Of a stretch of 64,000 bases of DNA, positions 34,905 through 45,360 are shown piece after piece. Position 1 is the first letter of the stretch. The number at the start of each line of letters is the position of its first letter. Source of the stretch: Arenimonas sp. SCN 70-307. GTDB lineage: Bacteria > Pseudomonadota > Gammaproteobacteria > Xanthomonadales > Xanthomonadaceae. The stretch is from the NCBI RefSeq assembly GCF_001724815.1, contig NZ_MEDO01000014.1, positions 248,001-312,000 of the forward strand, written 5' to 3'. The position numbers and the translations under genes are program-made. The notes beneath the pieces were generated by a model. It saw nothing but the letters and a program-made list of their open reading frames with translations, made no database searches and was not told where the DNA came from.

Positions 34905-34948
34905 CTAAGCGTCCGCGCCGCTTTTCACTGCAACCGGCGAATTCCTTG

Positions 34949-36037
34949 TTATGCCAAGCAAGCTTCAATCACGGCCCGCGTCTGCTCTTCACTCTGTTGC
35001 GGCCCCATCGGCAGACTCAATACTTCGCTCGCCATGAGCGACGCAAGCGGGAACGCATTGTGAGCAAAACCTGCCTGGGAATACGCGGCCTGCTTGTGTG
35101 GTGGAATCGGGTAATGGATCAACGAACCCACGCCTACCTCGGTCAGCTTTGCCTGCAATGCATCGCGCTGCGCATGCCGCACCACGAACAGGTGCCAAGC
35201 GGGCTGCGCCCACGCAGGCACTTCAGGCAGCAGCAGATCAGTCATTGCCAACCCATCAAGATACTGGCGCGCGATTGCCGCACGACGCGCATTCCATTCG
35301 TCCAGACGCTTCAGCTTGACTCGCAGCACTGCCGCCTGGATCGGATCCAGACGGCTGTTGTAGCCCTGCACCTCGTTAACGTATTTCACGCGCGAGCCGT
35401 AATTACGCAACACGCGGATACGGTCCGCGACTTTTGGATCGTTGGTGGTGACCGCGCCACCATCACCTAGCGCACCCAAGTTCTTTCCTGGGTAGAAGCT
35501 CCAAGCAACCGCATCGCCGTGCGACCCTATGCGCTGGCCTTTGTAGCGCGCACCATGCGCCTGGGCACCGTCTTCAAGCACACGCAACCCGTACTTGCGG
35601 GCAAGAGCCAGGATGGGATCCAGGTCGGCAGGCTGACCATAAAGGTGAACCGGCAGGATCACCTTGGTGCGCGGGGTGATAGCCGCCTCGATGCGATCCG
35701 GATCCAGGTTGTAAGTTGCTTTCACCGGCTCCACAGGCACCGGCATCGCACCGCACTGACTGACGGCCAACCATGTGGCGATATAGGTGTTGGACGGCAC
35801 GATGACCTCGTCGCCAGAACCGACATCCATGGCACGCAAGGCAAGGTGAAGTGCATCGAGGCCATTGGCTACGCTGACGCAGTAGGATGCCTCGCAGTAG
35901 CTTGCGAATTCGGTCTCAAATGCATCCACTTCAGGGCCAAGTATGTACCAACCCGAATTGACCACACGGGCAATCGCGTCGTTGATCTCCTCACCCAACT
36001 CTACATGCGGCGCCTTCAGATCCAGAAACGGAATCAT
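34949..36037 (-). CDS. fdtB: dTDP-3-amino-3,6-dideoxyhexose transaminase (FdtB/QdtB-like)
   Basis: 362 residues, DegT aminotransferase fold. [44 protein letters not shown], and the PLP lysine in [15 protein letters not shown] are those of FdtB/QdtB/TylB, which aminate C3 of dTDP-3-keto-6-deoxyhexose. The ATG overlaps the stop of the ketoisomerase/acetyltransferase gene (ATGA), the enzyme before and after it in the pathway. Galacto (Fuc3NAc) versus gluco (Qui3NAc) product cannot be told from sequence by eye. Confidence 0.88.
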   Translation of the reverse strand: MIPFLDLKAPHVELGEEINDAIARVVNSGWYILGPEVDAFETEFASYCEASYCVSVANGLDALHLALRAMDVGSGDEVIVPSNTYIATWLAVSQCGAMPVPVEPVKATYNLDPDRIEAAITPRTKVILPVHLYGQPADLDPILALARKYGLRVLEDGAQAHGARYKGQRIGSHGDAVAWSFYPGKNLGALGDGGAVTTNDPKVADRIRVLRNYGSRVKYVNEVQGYNSRLDPIQAAVLRVKLKRLDEWNARRAAIARQYLDGLAMTDLLLPEVPAWAQPAWHLFVVRHAQRDALQAKLTEVGVGSLIHYPIPPHKQAAYSQAGFAHNAFPLASLMASEVLSLPMGPQQSEEQTRAVIEACLA

Positions 36038-36954
36038 GCTAGAGCGCCCACGATTTCACAGAATTCTTGGTAATCCCGGATGTAATCCTCGCTGTCGTAA
36101 TAGTGGGAAGCGAAGACAAGCAGCACAGCATCCTTAGAGTATTTGTATTGGATCCCCCAAGTCAAAGGTGGAAGATGCAATCCGATATCAGGGCGATTCA
36201 AAAGAAACTCACGGCGCGACTTACCGTCATCAGCCACCACACTCACTTGACCGCTAACGCAAACCAAGAACTGGTGACATTCTCGGTGTGCATGCTCGCC
36301 TCGCGTCTCGATACTAGGAACATCAAAAACCACAAAGTATCGCTTCACCGGGAACGGAATGGATCGCTCGAATTCGCCTACGGTTAGACTACCGCGCATG
36401 TCTACGACCCTAGGCAACTGATGTAGTCGCGGATCTGCATCGGATGATGCGGAGCTTTCGCCTTTCGCACCGGCAGGCGCGTTCGATTTAGCATCCACAT
36501 AACCAACAATGCGCGCAGGATTACCTGTAACAATGGCATTTGGCGGCACTGACCGGGTCACAACCGATCCCGCCCCGACCATCGCCCGCCGACCAATCTT
36601 GATTCCAGGCAGTATGGTCGCATTTGCTCCAATAGATGCGTGATTATCAATCTCCGTCAGCTCAAGAACTTCCTGGTGTTGCTTGCTTCGCGGGAACTTG
36701 TCGTTGGTGAAAGTAACGTTTGGCCCAATGAATACGTCATCGCCAATTCGCAACCCGTCCCACAACTGGACGCCTGATTTTACTGTGACGCGATTACCGA
36801 CGATTACATCATTCTCGATCAAGCAATGGGCGCATATATTGCAGTCATGACCGACCACAGCGCCAGGAAGTATCACCACGTACTGCCAGACTCGAGTTCC
36901 GCCACCTATGGCTGAGGATTGGACATCTGCGGAGGGATGAATTTTTGGCGTCAT
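36034..36954 (-). CDS. Bifunctional N-acetyltransferase / dTDP-4-keto-6-deoxyglucose 3,4-ketoisomerase (FdtD/WxcM-like)
   Basis: 306 residues from ATG 36954 ([11 protein letters not shown]); the open frame upstream lacks family similarity. Residues 1-155 are a left-handed beta-helix acetyltransferase ([60 protein letters not shown]). Residues 175-306 are a cupin ketoisomerase with the catalytic HAH of [17 protein letters not shown] and [12 protein letters not shown] linker rich in Ala/Ser/Gly joins them. The same fusion is known in Shewanella FdtD and Xanthomonas WxcM. It would perform the second and fourth steps of dTDP-Fuc3NAc or Qui3NAc synthesis, with FdtB between. Confidence 0.88.
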   Translation of the reverse strand: MTPKIHPSADVQSSAIGGGTRVWQYVVILPGAVVGHDCNICAHCLIENDVIVGNRVTVKSGVQLWDGLRIGDDVFIGPNVTFTNDKFPRSKQHQEVLELTEIDNHASIGANATILPGIKIGRRAMVGAGSVVTRSVPPNAIVTGNPARIVGYVDAKSNAPAGAKGESSASSDADPRLHQLPRVVDMRGSLTVGEFERSIPFPVKRYFVVFDVPSIETRGEHAHRECHQFLVCVSGQVSVVADDGKSRREFLLNRPDIGLHLPPLTWGIQYKYSKDAVLLVFASHYYDSEDYIRDYQEFCEIVGALA

Positions 36955-37166
36955 GACATTCCCGATAGTGTGTACGGATACATCACTGAGTTTCTCTTGC
37001 TTAGGACTCACGAAAGTTCGTTGTTTGCTTAGCCTGTTTCCCGAGGAAGCCTGAGGGAATTCCGCCTGCTCTTGGAACCCCTTCATTCTTTCAGTCACTA
37101 CACATCCCGGCACAGTTGCTATATACCGCAGGGCATCGCCTTCTCATATTTCCGGCGATCCTTACC
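36955..37166 (-). other. Intergenic leader and GC junction before the amino-sugar module
   Basis: About 212 bases with no gene. Base composition falls abruptly here from the GC-rich rml side to the AT-richer cluster. TATATAGC on the minus strand near 37122-37129 could be a -10 box, and GGGAATGTC precedes the downstream ATG. I see no hairpin typical of a terminator, so transcription from rmlA may continue into the cluster. Confidence 0.4.
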
Positions 37167-37223
37167 TCACATCCGCGGCCCCAGCACCTGGCAGCCCGGC
37201 AGGTCGGTCTCGATCACCTTCAC
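37167..37223 (-). pseudogene. rmlC: rmlC stub (first 18 codons only)
   Basis: A GTG overlapping the rmlA stop (GTGA) opens [18 protein letters not shown] and then TGA. This is the standard N-terminus of dTDP-4-dehydrorhamnose 3,5-epimerase (about 185 residues), in its standard place after rmlA. The rest of rmlC and rmlD are absent. The break coincides with the GC change, so it marks where the downstream cluster was exchanged. Confidence 0.82.
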
Positions 37224-38104
37224 CGCACCACTCCGCGGCCCAGCAGGCCCAGCAGGTACTCGCCATAGCCGCTCTTGGCCAGCGGCTCGGCCAGCGTGCG
37301 CAGCTGCGCGTCGCTGATCCAGCCGTTTTGCCAGGCGATTTCCTCCGGGCAGCACACCCGCAGGCCCTGGCGCGCTTCGATGGTCTCGATGAAGTTCGCC
37401 GCCTCCAGCAGCGAGCCGTGCGTGCCGGTGTCGAGCCAGGCGTAGCCGCGGCCCAGCTGCTCGAGGTGCAGGGCGCCTTCGTCGAGGTAGCAGCGGTTGA
37501 GGTCGGTGATCTCCAGCTCGCCGCGCGGGGACGGCTTGAGGCTGCGCGCGAACGCCGGCGCCCGGCCGTCGTAGAAATACAGGCCGGTGACGGCGTAGTT
37601 CGACTTGGGCTGCTTCGGCTTCTCCTCCAGCCCCACCACCCGCCCGCCGGCGTCGAACTCGGCCACGCCATAGCGCTCCGGGTCGCGCACCCAGTAGCCG
37701 AACACCGTGGCGCCGTGGCCGCGCTCGCCGGCGCGCTGCAGGCGCTCGGTCAGGCCGTCGCCGTGGAAGATGTTGTCGCCCAGCACCAGGCAGCTCGGCG
37801 CGCCGGCCAGCCACGCCTCGGCGATCAGGAAGGCCTGCGCCAGCCCGTCCGGGCTCGGCTGCACGGCGTAGTCGATCTGCATGCCCCACTGGCTGCCGTC
37901 GCCCAGCAGGCGCTTGAACAGTTCCTGCTCGTGCGGGGTGTTGATGACCAGCACCTCGCGGATGCCCGCCAGCATCAGCACGCTCAGCGGGTAGTAGATC
38001 ATCGGCTTGTCGTACACCGGCAGCAGCTGCTTGCTCACCGACTGCGTGATCGGATAGAGCCGCGTGCCCGAGCCGCCGGCGAGGATGATGCCTTTGCGCT
38101 GCAT
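37220..38104 (-). CDS. rmlA: Glucose-1-phosphate thymidylyltransferase
   Basis: 294 residues from ATG 38104 ([20 protein letters not shown]), one base after the rmlB stop (TGACATG). The nucleotidyltransferase signature GGSGTRLYP, then [46 protein letters not shown] and [13 protein letters not shown] are all present, so the enzyme looks intact. It makes dTDP-glucose. With rmlC lost, its product can only go to the amino-deoxy sugar branch in this locus. Confidence 0.95.
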   Translation of the reverse strand: MQRKGIILAGGSGTRLYPITQSVSKQLLPVYDKPMIYYPLSVLMLAGIREVLVINTPHEQELFKRLLGDGSQWGMQIDYAVQPSPDGLAQAFLIAEAWLAGAPSCLVLGDNIFHGDGLTERLQRAGERGHGATVFGYWVRDPERYGVAEFDAGGRVVGLEEKPKQPKSNYAVTGLYFYDGRAPAFARSLKPSPRGELEITDLNRCYLDEGALHLEQLGRGYAWLDTGTHGSLLEAANFIETIEARQGLRVCCPEEIAWQNGWISDAQLRTLAEPLAKSGYGEYLLGLLGRGVVR

Positions 38105-38105
38105 G

Positions 38106-39100
38106 TCAGGCCTCCTGGCCGATGCGTTCCAGACGGTAGCTGCCATCGAGCACCCGCGCCACCCAGGCCGTGTTGGCCAGGTACCAGTCCACGGTGGCGG
38201 CCAGGCCCTGCTCGAAGCTCACCGAAGGGCGCCAGCCGAGCTCGGCCTGCAGCTTGCCGGCGTCGATGGCATAGCGGCGGTCGTGGCCAGGGCGGTCCTT
38301 CACGAAGGTGATCTGCGACTCGCGCGGCTGGCCGTCGGCGCGTGGGCGGCGCTGGTCGAGCAGCGCGCAGATGGCCTTCACCACCTCGATGTTCTGGCGC
38401 TCGGCGTCGCCGCCGACGTTGTAGGTCTCGCCCGCCCGGCCGGCCTCGAGCACGCGGCGGATGGCCGCCACGTGGTCCTTCACGTACAGCCAGTCGCGCA
38501 CGTTGCGGCCGTCGCCGTACACCGGCAGCGGCTCGCCGGCCAGGGCCTTCTGGATCACCAGCGGGATGAGCTTTTCCGGGAACTGGAACGGGCCGTAGTT
38601 GTTCGAGCAGTTCGTGGTCAGCACCGGCAGCCCGTAGGTGTGGTGCCAGGCGCGCCCTCGCGGAACTGGCCTTCGTCGCCCAGCGAGCCGTACACCTCGT
38701 CGGTGGACACGTGCAGGAAGCGGAACGCCGACTGGCCTTGCGCATCAAGCGATTTCCAGTAACCGCGCACGGCCTCGAGCAGGTGGAAGGTGCCCACCAC
38801 GTTGGTCTGCACGAAGGCGCCGGGGCCGTCGATGCTGCGGTCGACGTGGCTTTCGGCGGCGAAGTTGAGCACCGCGTCGGGGCGGTGCTCGGCCAGCAGG
38901 CGCGAGACCAGCGCGCGGTCGCCGATGTCGCCCTGCACGAACACATGCAGGGGATTGCCGTCCAGCGCCGCCAGGGTGTCGCGGTTGCCCGCATAGGTCA
39001 GCGCGTCAAGATTGACGACCTTCACGCCCGACGCGACGGCGTCGAGCACGAAGTTGCCGCCGATGAAACCGGCGCCGCCGGTGACCAGCCAAGTCTTCAT
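38106..39100 (-). pseudogene. rmlB: dTDP-glucose 4,6-dehydratase, inactivated by an internal deletion
   Basis: Start ATG 39100 with GGGAG ten bases before it. The first part runs normally through WLVTGGAGFIGGNFVLD, NFAAESHVDRSIDGP and [20 protein letters not shown]. At about 38649-38653 the frame changes: the original frame ends [12 protein letters not shown] with a stop, while the normal sequence resumes one frame over at [20 protein letters not shown] and continues to the proper end. Compared with the family, about 21 residues including the catalytic YSASK are missing, that is about 61 bases (by inference). Short GCGC-rich repeats flank the join. As written the gene gives a 160-residue truncated product without an active site. 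Confidence 0.85.
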
Positions 39101-39125
39101 GCCTGCTCCCTTCCCACGCACCTGC

Positions 39126-40133
39126 TCACTCATATCCGGTCGGGTTTTGTTGCTGCCATCGCCATGTATCAGCGCACATCGCAGCTAGATCGTGCGCGGC
39201 CCGCCACGAAAGAATCTCATTCGCGCGGGACGGATCGGCAGTCAACTCACTCACATCGCCTGCGCGACGCCCCCCTATCCTGCAATGGATCTCTCTGCCC
39301 GACGCTACTTCGAACGCCGCCACCATTTCCCGGACCGAATAGCCGCGACCGGTGCCAAGGTTGAAGACCCCGCACCCGGGATTAGCGACAGCATATTTGA
39401 GCGCTTTCAGGTGGGCGTCTGCGAGATCCATTACGTGCAGGTAGTCGCGAACTCCGGTTCCATCGATTGTCGGATAGTCGTCGCCATGGACCCTAAGGAA
39501 CTCTCGACGCCCCAGGGCAACTTGGGCGATGTATGGCATCAAGTTATTAGGCTCACCTCGCGGGTCCTCACCGATCCTTCCACTGGGGTGTGCACCCACC
39601 GGGTTGAAATACCGAAGCAGGACCGCGCTGGCCTTTGGTTGCGCCGCGCACCAGTCCTGGATCAGCTGCTCCATGACCAGCTTGGTGCGACCGTAGGGGT
39701 TGGTGACCCGCAGCGGCGCGTCTTCTCTGACCGGAACACTCTCAGCCTGGCCGTAAACGGTTGCGGACGAAGAGAAAACAAGCCGTTGCACGCCATGAAC
39801 CTCCATGACTTGCATCAGGCAGATCGTGCCGCCAATGTTGTTTTCGAAGTAGCGCAGTGGCTTCTCGCAGCTTTCGCCCACGGCCTTGAGGGCGGCCAAG
39901 TGGATGACAGCATCAATTCCACCTTCGAACGCGCGGTTGAGATCTTCGCGGCTCCGGACATCGCCCTCCACGAAGCGCAGACTCCTGCCAGCCAGTTCCT
40001 GCACGCGCTCCAGTGCCATAGGGGAGCTGTTGCACAGATTGTCGATGACAGTGACGTCGTGCCCGGCCTCAAGCAGCAGGACAGAAGTGTGGCTACCGAT
40101 GTAGCCGGCGCCGCCAGTGACGAGCAGCCTCAT
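39126..40133 (-). CDS. galE: UDP-glucose 4-epimerase
   Basis: 335 residues. NAD loop VTGGAGYIGSH, VIDNLCNSSP, SSSATVYGQ, catalytic YGRTK, LRYFNPVGAHPSG and DYLHVMDLADAH match GalE throughout. It interconverts UDP-Glc and UDP-Gal, often UDP-GlcNAc and UDP-GalNAc as well. It lies between the dehydrogenase gene (three bases away) and rmlB. The C-terminus is complete. Confidence 0.95.
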   Translation of the reverse strand: MRLLVTGGAGYIGSHTSVLLLEAGHDVTVIDNLCNSSPMALERVQELAGRSLRFVEGDVRSREDLNRAFEGGIDAVIHLAALKAVGESCEKPLRYFENNIGGTICLMQVMEVHGVQRLVFSSSATVYGQAESVPVREDAPLRVTNPYGRTKLVMEQLIQDWCAAQPKASAVLLRYFNPVGAHPSGRIGEDPRGEPNNLMPYIAQVALGRREFLRVHGDDYPTIDGTGVRDYLHVMDLADAHLKALKYAVANPGCGVFNLGTGRGYSVREMVAAFEVASGREIHCRIGGRRAGDVSELTADPSRANEILSWRAAHDLAAMCADTWRWQQQNPTGYE

Positions 40134-40136
40134 GGG

Positions 40137-41417
<1,281 letters not shown>

Positions 41418-41437
41418 TCGCTTTCCTCTTCTTCGGG

Positions 41438-41449
41438 CACGCTACCGCC
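41438..41449 (-). promoter_or_regulatory. ops element (RfaH recruitment site)
   Basis: On the minus strand the tviB leader reads GGCGGTAGCGTG, identical to the 12-base ops core of JUMPstart sequences that pauses RNA polymerase and loads RfaH. It ends 20 bases before the tviB ATG and lies about 70 bases downstream of the RfaH-like gene. Its position at the head of a minus-strand gene run of some 30 kb is where antitermination would be needed. Confidence 0.82.
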
Positions 41450-41519
41450 CTACGGTTGCGTGGGCGCGTCCGTCGGGCCGGGGTTGCAGGTTGTGTAACG
41501 CCGGGATGGGCTGGCCGCG

Positions 41520-42041
41520 TCAGGCAGCGTTGGCAACCTTGGCGGCTTTCAGCACGTGGCGCGGCAGCAGGATTTCCTGCGCCCCGCCCAACAGCTCGAC
41601 CAGCACGATGACGCGATGCTCGCCCTCGGCACGGGCATACAGCGCCTCCAAGCCGACCAGCGGACCGTCATTGATGGTCACCCGCTCCCCGGGCTGGAAT
41701 CGCGGTTCAGGCAGGGTGATCACGCCCTCCCCGTCCGCGTCGCTTATCAGCCGGGCGATGAAGTCATCCGGCACACAGGCCGGCTGGCCCGCGATGCGCA
41801 CCAAGTCCACCGCGCCGCGGGTTGAACGCACCGGTGCCAGGCTCGTCACGTCGGCATCGGCGCACAGAAACAGATAGCGCGGGAACAGCGCCTCGGTCAC
41901 CACCTGCCGCCGCCCGCCGCGCACGCGCAGCACACCGCGGCGCAGGCGCGGCAGGAAACATTCGAAGCCCTGCCGGCGCAGGTGCTCCAAGGCCTGGGCC
42001 TCGGCGCGCGGGCGGGTGTGCACGCAGTACCAGCGCAACAT
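41520..42041 (-). CDS. rfaH: RfaH/NusG-family transcription antiterminator
   Basis: 173 residues from ATG 42041 (MLRWYCVHTRPRAEAQ), one base after the upstream stop (TGACATG). The NGN domain has WYCVHTRPRAEAQALEHLRRQGFE and RYLFLCADAD; the C-terminal KOW-like part has FQPGERVTINDGPLVGLEALY and RVIVLVELLG. RfaH binds polymerase at ops and suppresses termination and polarity across long envelope operons, and recruits ribosomes. The exact ops in the next leader strongly supports RfaH rather than NusG. It shares a transcript with the MarR-type regulator. Confidence 0.9.
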   Translation of the reverse strand: MLRWYCVHTRPRAEAQALEHLRRQGFECFLPRLRRGVLRVRGGRRQVVTEALFPRYLFLCADADVTSLAPVRSTRGAVDLVRIAGQPACVPDDFIARLISDADGEGVITLPEPRFQPGERVTINDGPLVGLEALYARAEGEHRVIVLVELLGGAQEILLPRHVLKAAKVANAA

Positions 42042-42042
42042 G

Positions 42043-42369
42043 TCAGCCGCTCTCCACTTCACGCTGCAGGCGCTCAATCTCGGCGCGCAGCGCGTCGTAT
42101 TCACTCATCTTGCGGGCAAGGAAGGCCTGCGTGAGCTTTGCCTTGGCCTCGATGCCGCGCGGCGTCAGCAGGTAGGCATAGCCCAGCTTGTGCTGGCTGC
42201 GGCTGAAGTTGCCCACCTTCACCCAGCCCTTGTCCACCAGGGCGCGCAGGGCGAAGTTGAGCTTGCCCAGGGAAACGCCGGTGCTGCGCGCCAGCTCGCG
42301 CTGGCTGGCGTCCGGGCTGGCCTCCAGCTGGCGCAGGATGGCCACGCTCAATTCGTCGGTGGGCGGCAT
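42043..42369 (-). CDS. MarR-family EPS-associated transcriptional regulator
   Basis: 108 residues. A winged helix: LSVAILRQLEASPDASQREL, ARSTGVSLGKLNFALRALVD, KGWVKVGNF, then LTPRGIEAKAKLTQAFLARK and a C-terminal coiled coil (MSEYDALRAEIERLQREVES). This small family is regularly found next to RfaH-like genes in exopolysaccharide loci. It probably controls the locus by binding near its own promoter in the short gap before the ligase gene; the ligand is unknown. Confidence 0.87.
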   Translation of the reverse strand: MPPTDELSVAILRQLEASPDASQRELARSTGVSLGKLNFALRALVDKGWVKVGNFSRSQHKLGYAYLLTPRGIEAKAKLTQAFLARKMSEYDALRAEIERLQREVESG

Positions 42370-42385
42370 TGGTTCTCCCCTACGT

Positions 42386-43771
42386 TCAGGGGCTGAACGC
42401 AGGGCCTACGTTACGCCCCGCCCCGCCGGCCGGCAAGGCGGCTTTTTCTCGGCCGGGCGCGGTGGCCACGCAGCCGGCCAGCACGCCGGCCACGGCCAGC
42501 AGCGCCGTCTTGCGCAGCGGGTAGTCGGCCAGGGAATGCAGGGCCAGCAGCAGCAGGGCCAGCCAGGCGGCGCGGGCGATGGCGGTTTGGCCGGGGCTGG
42601 CGGCGCGGCTGGGGCGCCACACCCGCCAGCCGGAAACCAGCAGCGCCGCCACGGCACCGCCCACCAGGGCCCAGCCGGGCCAGCCGGCTTCCAGCCAAAG
42701 CTCGGCCCAGTCGTTGTGGGCGTGGTTGACGTAGGCGTTGTCCGGCGCCGGGTCTTCCGCTTCGAAGGCGCGACGGAAGCCGCCCATTCCCGCACCCAGC
42801 GGCCAGTGCTCGCGTGCCACGCTCTCGGCAACCGGCAGCAGGCGGAAGCGGGTGTCTTCGAACGGATCCTTTTCCAGGCGCTGCAGGATGCCGAACAGCG
42901 CGAACTGCACCGACAGCGTCAGGCCCAGCGCCACGGCCACGGCCAGCGCGCGGCGGGTGCCGCGGCGGCGGCGCAGGCCCAGTACGATGGGCAGGCAGCC
43001 CAGCAGGCCCACCATGCCCAGCACCAGGCCCGCACGCGAGCGCGCCAGTGCGATGCCGAGGATCAACAACGCCACGAAGCCAATGCCGGCCACCAGCCCC
43101 AGCAGCGTGCGCGCATCCATCTCGTCGCGCTTGGCCAGCCAGCGCGCCGTGCCCACCACCACCAGCGGCAGCGCCACCGCCAGCAGGCTGGCCAGGTGGT
43201 TGCGGTTGGCGAAGAAGCCCACGGCTTCGCTGGGGTTGGTGATGGCATAGAAGCGCAGCGCGCTGTCCTTTCCGCCGGCCAGCTGCGCCAGGCCCAGCAC
43301 CACGCTGGCGGCGGCGGCCAGCACCAGCAGCTTGAGCAAGGTGCTGCGCTGCTCGGCGCCCAGCTGCAGCGCCGCAAGGTAAAGCGCCGCCGCCGGCAGC
43401 AGCCACTGCAGCGCGCGTTCGGTGGCCAGGGGTACCAGGCTCCAGCGCGAGGGAATGTCCACGCCGGCGGCCGAAAGTTCGGCGGCAATCTCGGTGCGCG
43501 CCGCGGGCATCAGCCACAGCGCACCCGGAACGGGCAGCAGCTGCAGCAGCGGCAAGGCCAGCATCAGCGCAGCCAGCCAGGCGCTGCGCGGCAGCGTGGC
43601 GCCGGGCTCGGTGGCGTGGCGCCACAGGCACAGCGCCACCAGGCACAGCGCGAGCGCTTGCACCGCGCTGTCGCCCGGGCCGCCCTGCCCGCCGCCCAGC
43701 ACCAGCGCGCTGGCCAGCACGGCGGCCGCCAGCGGCAGGTGCATTCGTGCGGGCAGCTCGTCGAAGTGCAT
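42386..43771 (-). CDS. O-antigen ligase/polymerase family membrane protein (Wzy_C)
   Basis: 461 residues from ATG 43771 (MHFDELPARMHLP); ATG 43744 is an alternative. The much longer open frame upstream runs into the insertion sequence and is not used. Ten or more hydrophobic helices. NRNHLASLLAVALPLVVVG and the periplasmic loop with HAHNDWAELWLEAGWPGWAL are the Wzy_C/WaaL signature; Arg and His of these loops contact the lipid diphosphate. It either polymerises repeat units or ligates glycan to lipid A core or protein. An EpsG-like polymerase is also encoded, so ligase is slightly more likely (inference). TATCAT near 43778 on the minus strand could be its -10 box. Confidence 0.84.
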   Translation of the reverse strand: MHFDELPARMHLPLAAAVLASALVLGGGQGGPGDSAVQALALCLVALCLWRHATEPGATLPRSAWLAALMLALPLLQLLPVPGALWLMPAARTEIAAELSAAGVDIPSRWSLVPLATERALQWLLPAAALYLAALQLGAEQRSTLLKLLVLAAAASVVLGLAQLAGGKDSALRFYAITNPSEAVGFFANRNHLASLLAVALPLVVVGTARWLAKRDEMDARTLLGLVAGIGFVALLILGIALARSRAGLVLGMVGLLGCLPIVLGLRRRRGTRRALAVAVALGLTLSVQFALFGILQRLEKDPFEDTRFRLLPVAESVAREHWPLGAGMGGFRRAFEAEDPAPDNAYVNHAHNDWAELWLEAGWPGWALVGGAVAALLVSGWRVWRPSRAASPGQTAIARAAWLALLLLALHSLADYPLRKTALLAVAGVLAGCVATAPGREKAALPAGGAGRNVGPAFSP

Positions 43772-43892
43772 CGCCTTCGATGATAGCCGAGGCGTGCTGC
43801 GGTTCGCGGCCGAAACTTTCGCCCGCGCAAACCCGCCAAAACGAAAGGCCACCCGAACAGTCTGTGTTAGAACGGACTGCGGGCCCGGCCCC

Positions 43893-43920
43893 AAAGAACG
43901 CCCCGTGAGGGGCGTTCTTT
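43893..43920. terminator. Hairpin inside the left end of the IS
   Basis: AAAGAACGCCCC and GGGGCGTTCTTT form a perfect 12-base stem around GTGA, followed by TTT-rich sequence on the plus strand (GTTTCTGG). It lies after the transposase stop and can act as a two-way terminator isolating the element from the ligase side. Confidence 0.75.
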
Positions 43921-43941
43921 GTTTCTGGATCCGATGCGCCG

Positions 43942-45360
43942 TCAGCCGGCCGCCAGCCGAGCCTGCAGGGGGCCTGCCCCCATCACCTTCATCGCCCGCT
44001 TCAGGTTCCACACCAAGGTGGCGATCGCTATCTCTGTACCGGCACCGGCCAACCCACGCAACAGGAATCGCGGGTGCTCGAAGATCCGGTACTTCAGCCC
44101 CCCGAACGGGTGCTCCACCGTGCATCGCCGGCGCCTCATCGCCTCCGGCGTCGCACGGGCCTGCATTCGCTGAAGGGCATCCTCATTCAGGTGGCGCGTC
44201 ACAATCCGACGCGACCCCACCGTGCATTGGGGTTTCAGTGGACAGGCCCCACAGTCCCGCGGATCGGCCTGGTAACTGACGCAATGGTCCTTACGCATCA
44301 GCTGCTTGCGCGTAAGCGTCCGGCTCGCCGGACACCTCAGGACATCCTGGTCGGCGTCGTAAGCGAAGGCGCTGCGATCAAACAATCCGCCACCTCCGTG
44401 GGAGTTGCTCGACCGGTGCGCCGGCACGTGGACCTCGATCCCCTGCGCTTCCAGCGCGGCCGCCTGTGAACCGTTGGAGTAGCCGGTGTCGGCCAGCACC
44501 GAAAGCTGGGTCGCCCCCAAGGCATCACGCGCCGCCTCGGCCATCGGCTGCAGGCAGCGGTTGTCGCCCGCGTCCGTGACCACGGCATGCGCCACGATCA
44601 GGGCATGCGCCCCGTCCACCGCCGTCTGCACGTTGTAGCCCGGGCCCACTCCCTTCAAGGGCCGGGCCTCGGGTTCGGTCATCACCCGGTGCCGGCGCCC
44701 CTCGGCCTCGATGGTCCCGGCCAAGGCCGCCGCAGCCGCCTGCTCGTCGGCCAGCACCGCCAAGGCCTGGCGAACGGCGGCCGGGTCGATCGCCGGCTCG
44801 GCCTCGCCCACATCGGCGGCGTCGAGCTGGTCCAGATACTCCGCCATGCGCTGGGCGCGCTGCGCCTGCTGGCGACTCAGTTCGTCCAGCCCCACCACGG
44901 CCTTGCCACTGGCCACGGCCCGGAACTTCGAGCCGTCGATGGCCACCCACTCCCCGCGGACCAGGCCCGCGCCTTGGCAGAACCGCACAAACTCGGCTCC
45001 GGCCCGCTGCAGCGCCTTGCCGTTGTCACGCCGGAACTGGGCGATGGTCTTGTGGTCCGGCGCCAGCCGGCCCAGCAACCACATTACTTCGACGTTGCGC
45101 TGGCACTCGCGTTCAAGCCGGCGCGAGGAGCGAACCTGGTTGAGATAGCCGTACAGGTACAGCTTGAGCAGGTCGGCCGGATCATAGGGCGGTCGCCCCG
45201 TCCCCTTGGGCTGGGCCTTGCCAAACCCCAGCCCAGACAGCGGCAGCCGCCGGACGAAGGCCTCGATCACCCGGCACACATGCTCGGCCGGCACCAACTC
45301 GTCCAAGGAGAGCGGAAAGAGCGTCGACTGCCCCCGGTCATCACCGCGCACAAAGGCCAT
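43942..45360 (-). CDS. IS1182-family DDE transposase
   Basis: 472 residues from ATG 45360 (MAFVRGDDRGQSTLFP). The N-terminal domain has PLSLDELVPAEHVCRVIEAF and GTGRPPYDPADLLKLYLYGY; the RNase H-like core has the first Asp in EWVAIDGSKFRAVAS, the second in VLADTGYSNGSQ, and Glu in CTVEHPFGGLKYRIF; a Cys cluster DPRDCGACPLKPQC sits before the Glu. The frame is uninterrupted. The ATG directly follows a hairpin plus six T and has no Shine-Dalgarno sequence, so expression is probably very low. Confidence 0.93.
   Translation of the reverse strand: MAFVRGDDRGQSTLFPLSLDELVPAEHVCRVIEAFVRRLPLSGLGFGKAQPKGTGRPPYDPADLLKLYLYGYLNQVRSSRRLERECQRNVEVMWLLGRLAPDHKTIAQFRRDNGKALQRAGAEFVRFCQGAGLVRGEWVAIDGSKFRAVASGKAVVGLDELSRQQAQRAQRMAEYLDQLDAADVGEAEPAIDPAAVRQALAVLADEQAAAAALAGTIEAEGRRHRVMTEPEARPLKGVGPGYNVQTAVDGAHALIVAHAVVTDAGDNRCLQPMAEAARDALGATQLSVLADTGYSNGSQAAALEAQGIEVHVPAHRSSNSHGGGGLFDRSAFAYDADQDVLRCPASRTLTRKQLMRKDHCVSYQADPRDCGACPLKPQCTVGSRRIVTRHLNEDALQRMQARATPEAMRRRRCTVEHPFGGLKYRIFEHPRFLLRGLAGAGTEIAIATLVWNLKRAMKVMGAGPLQARLAAG

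Noticed and set aside
37115-37135. Possible second JUMPstart/ops site (TGCGGTATATAG on the minus strand)
   Set aside because: It matches only part of GGCGGTAG and lacks the downstream GTG; much weaker than the exact site at 41438-41449.
38600-38700. Programmed frameshift as an explanation for rmlB
   Set aside because: No slippery heptamer or downstream pseudoknot is evident, and about 21 residues with the active site are missing, which a frameshift cannot restore.
43771-44125. Long N-terminal extension of the O-antigen ligase frame running into the IS
   Set aside because: The extra 118 residues cross the IS end, its hairpin and part of the transposase gene; the membrane protein starts naturally at 43771.
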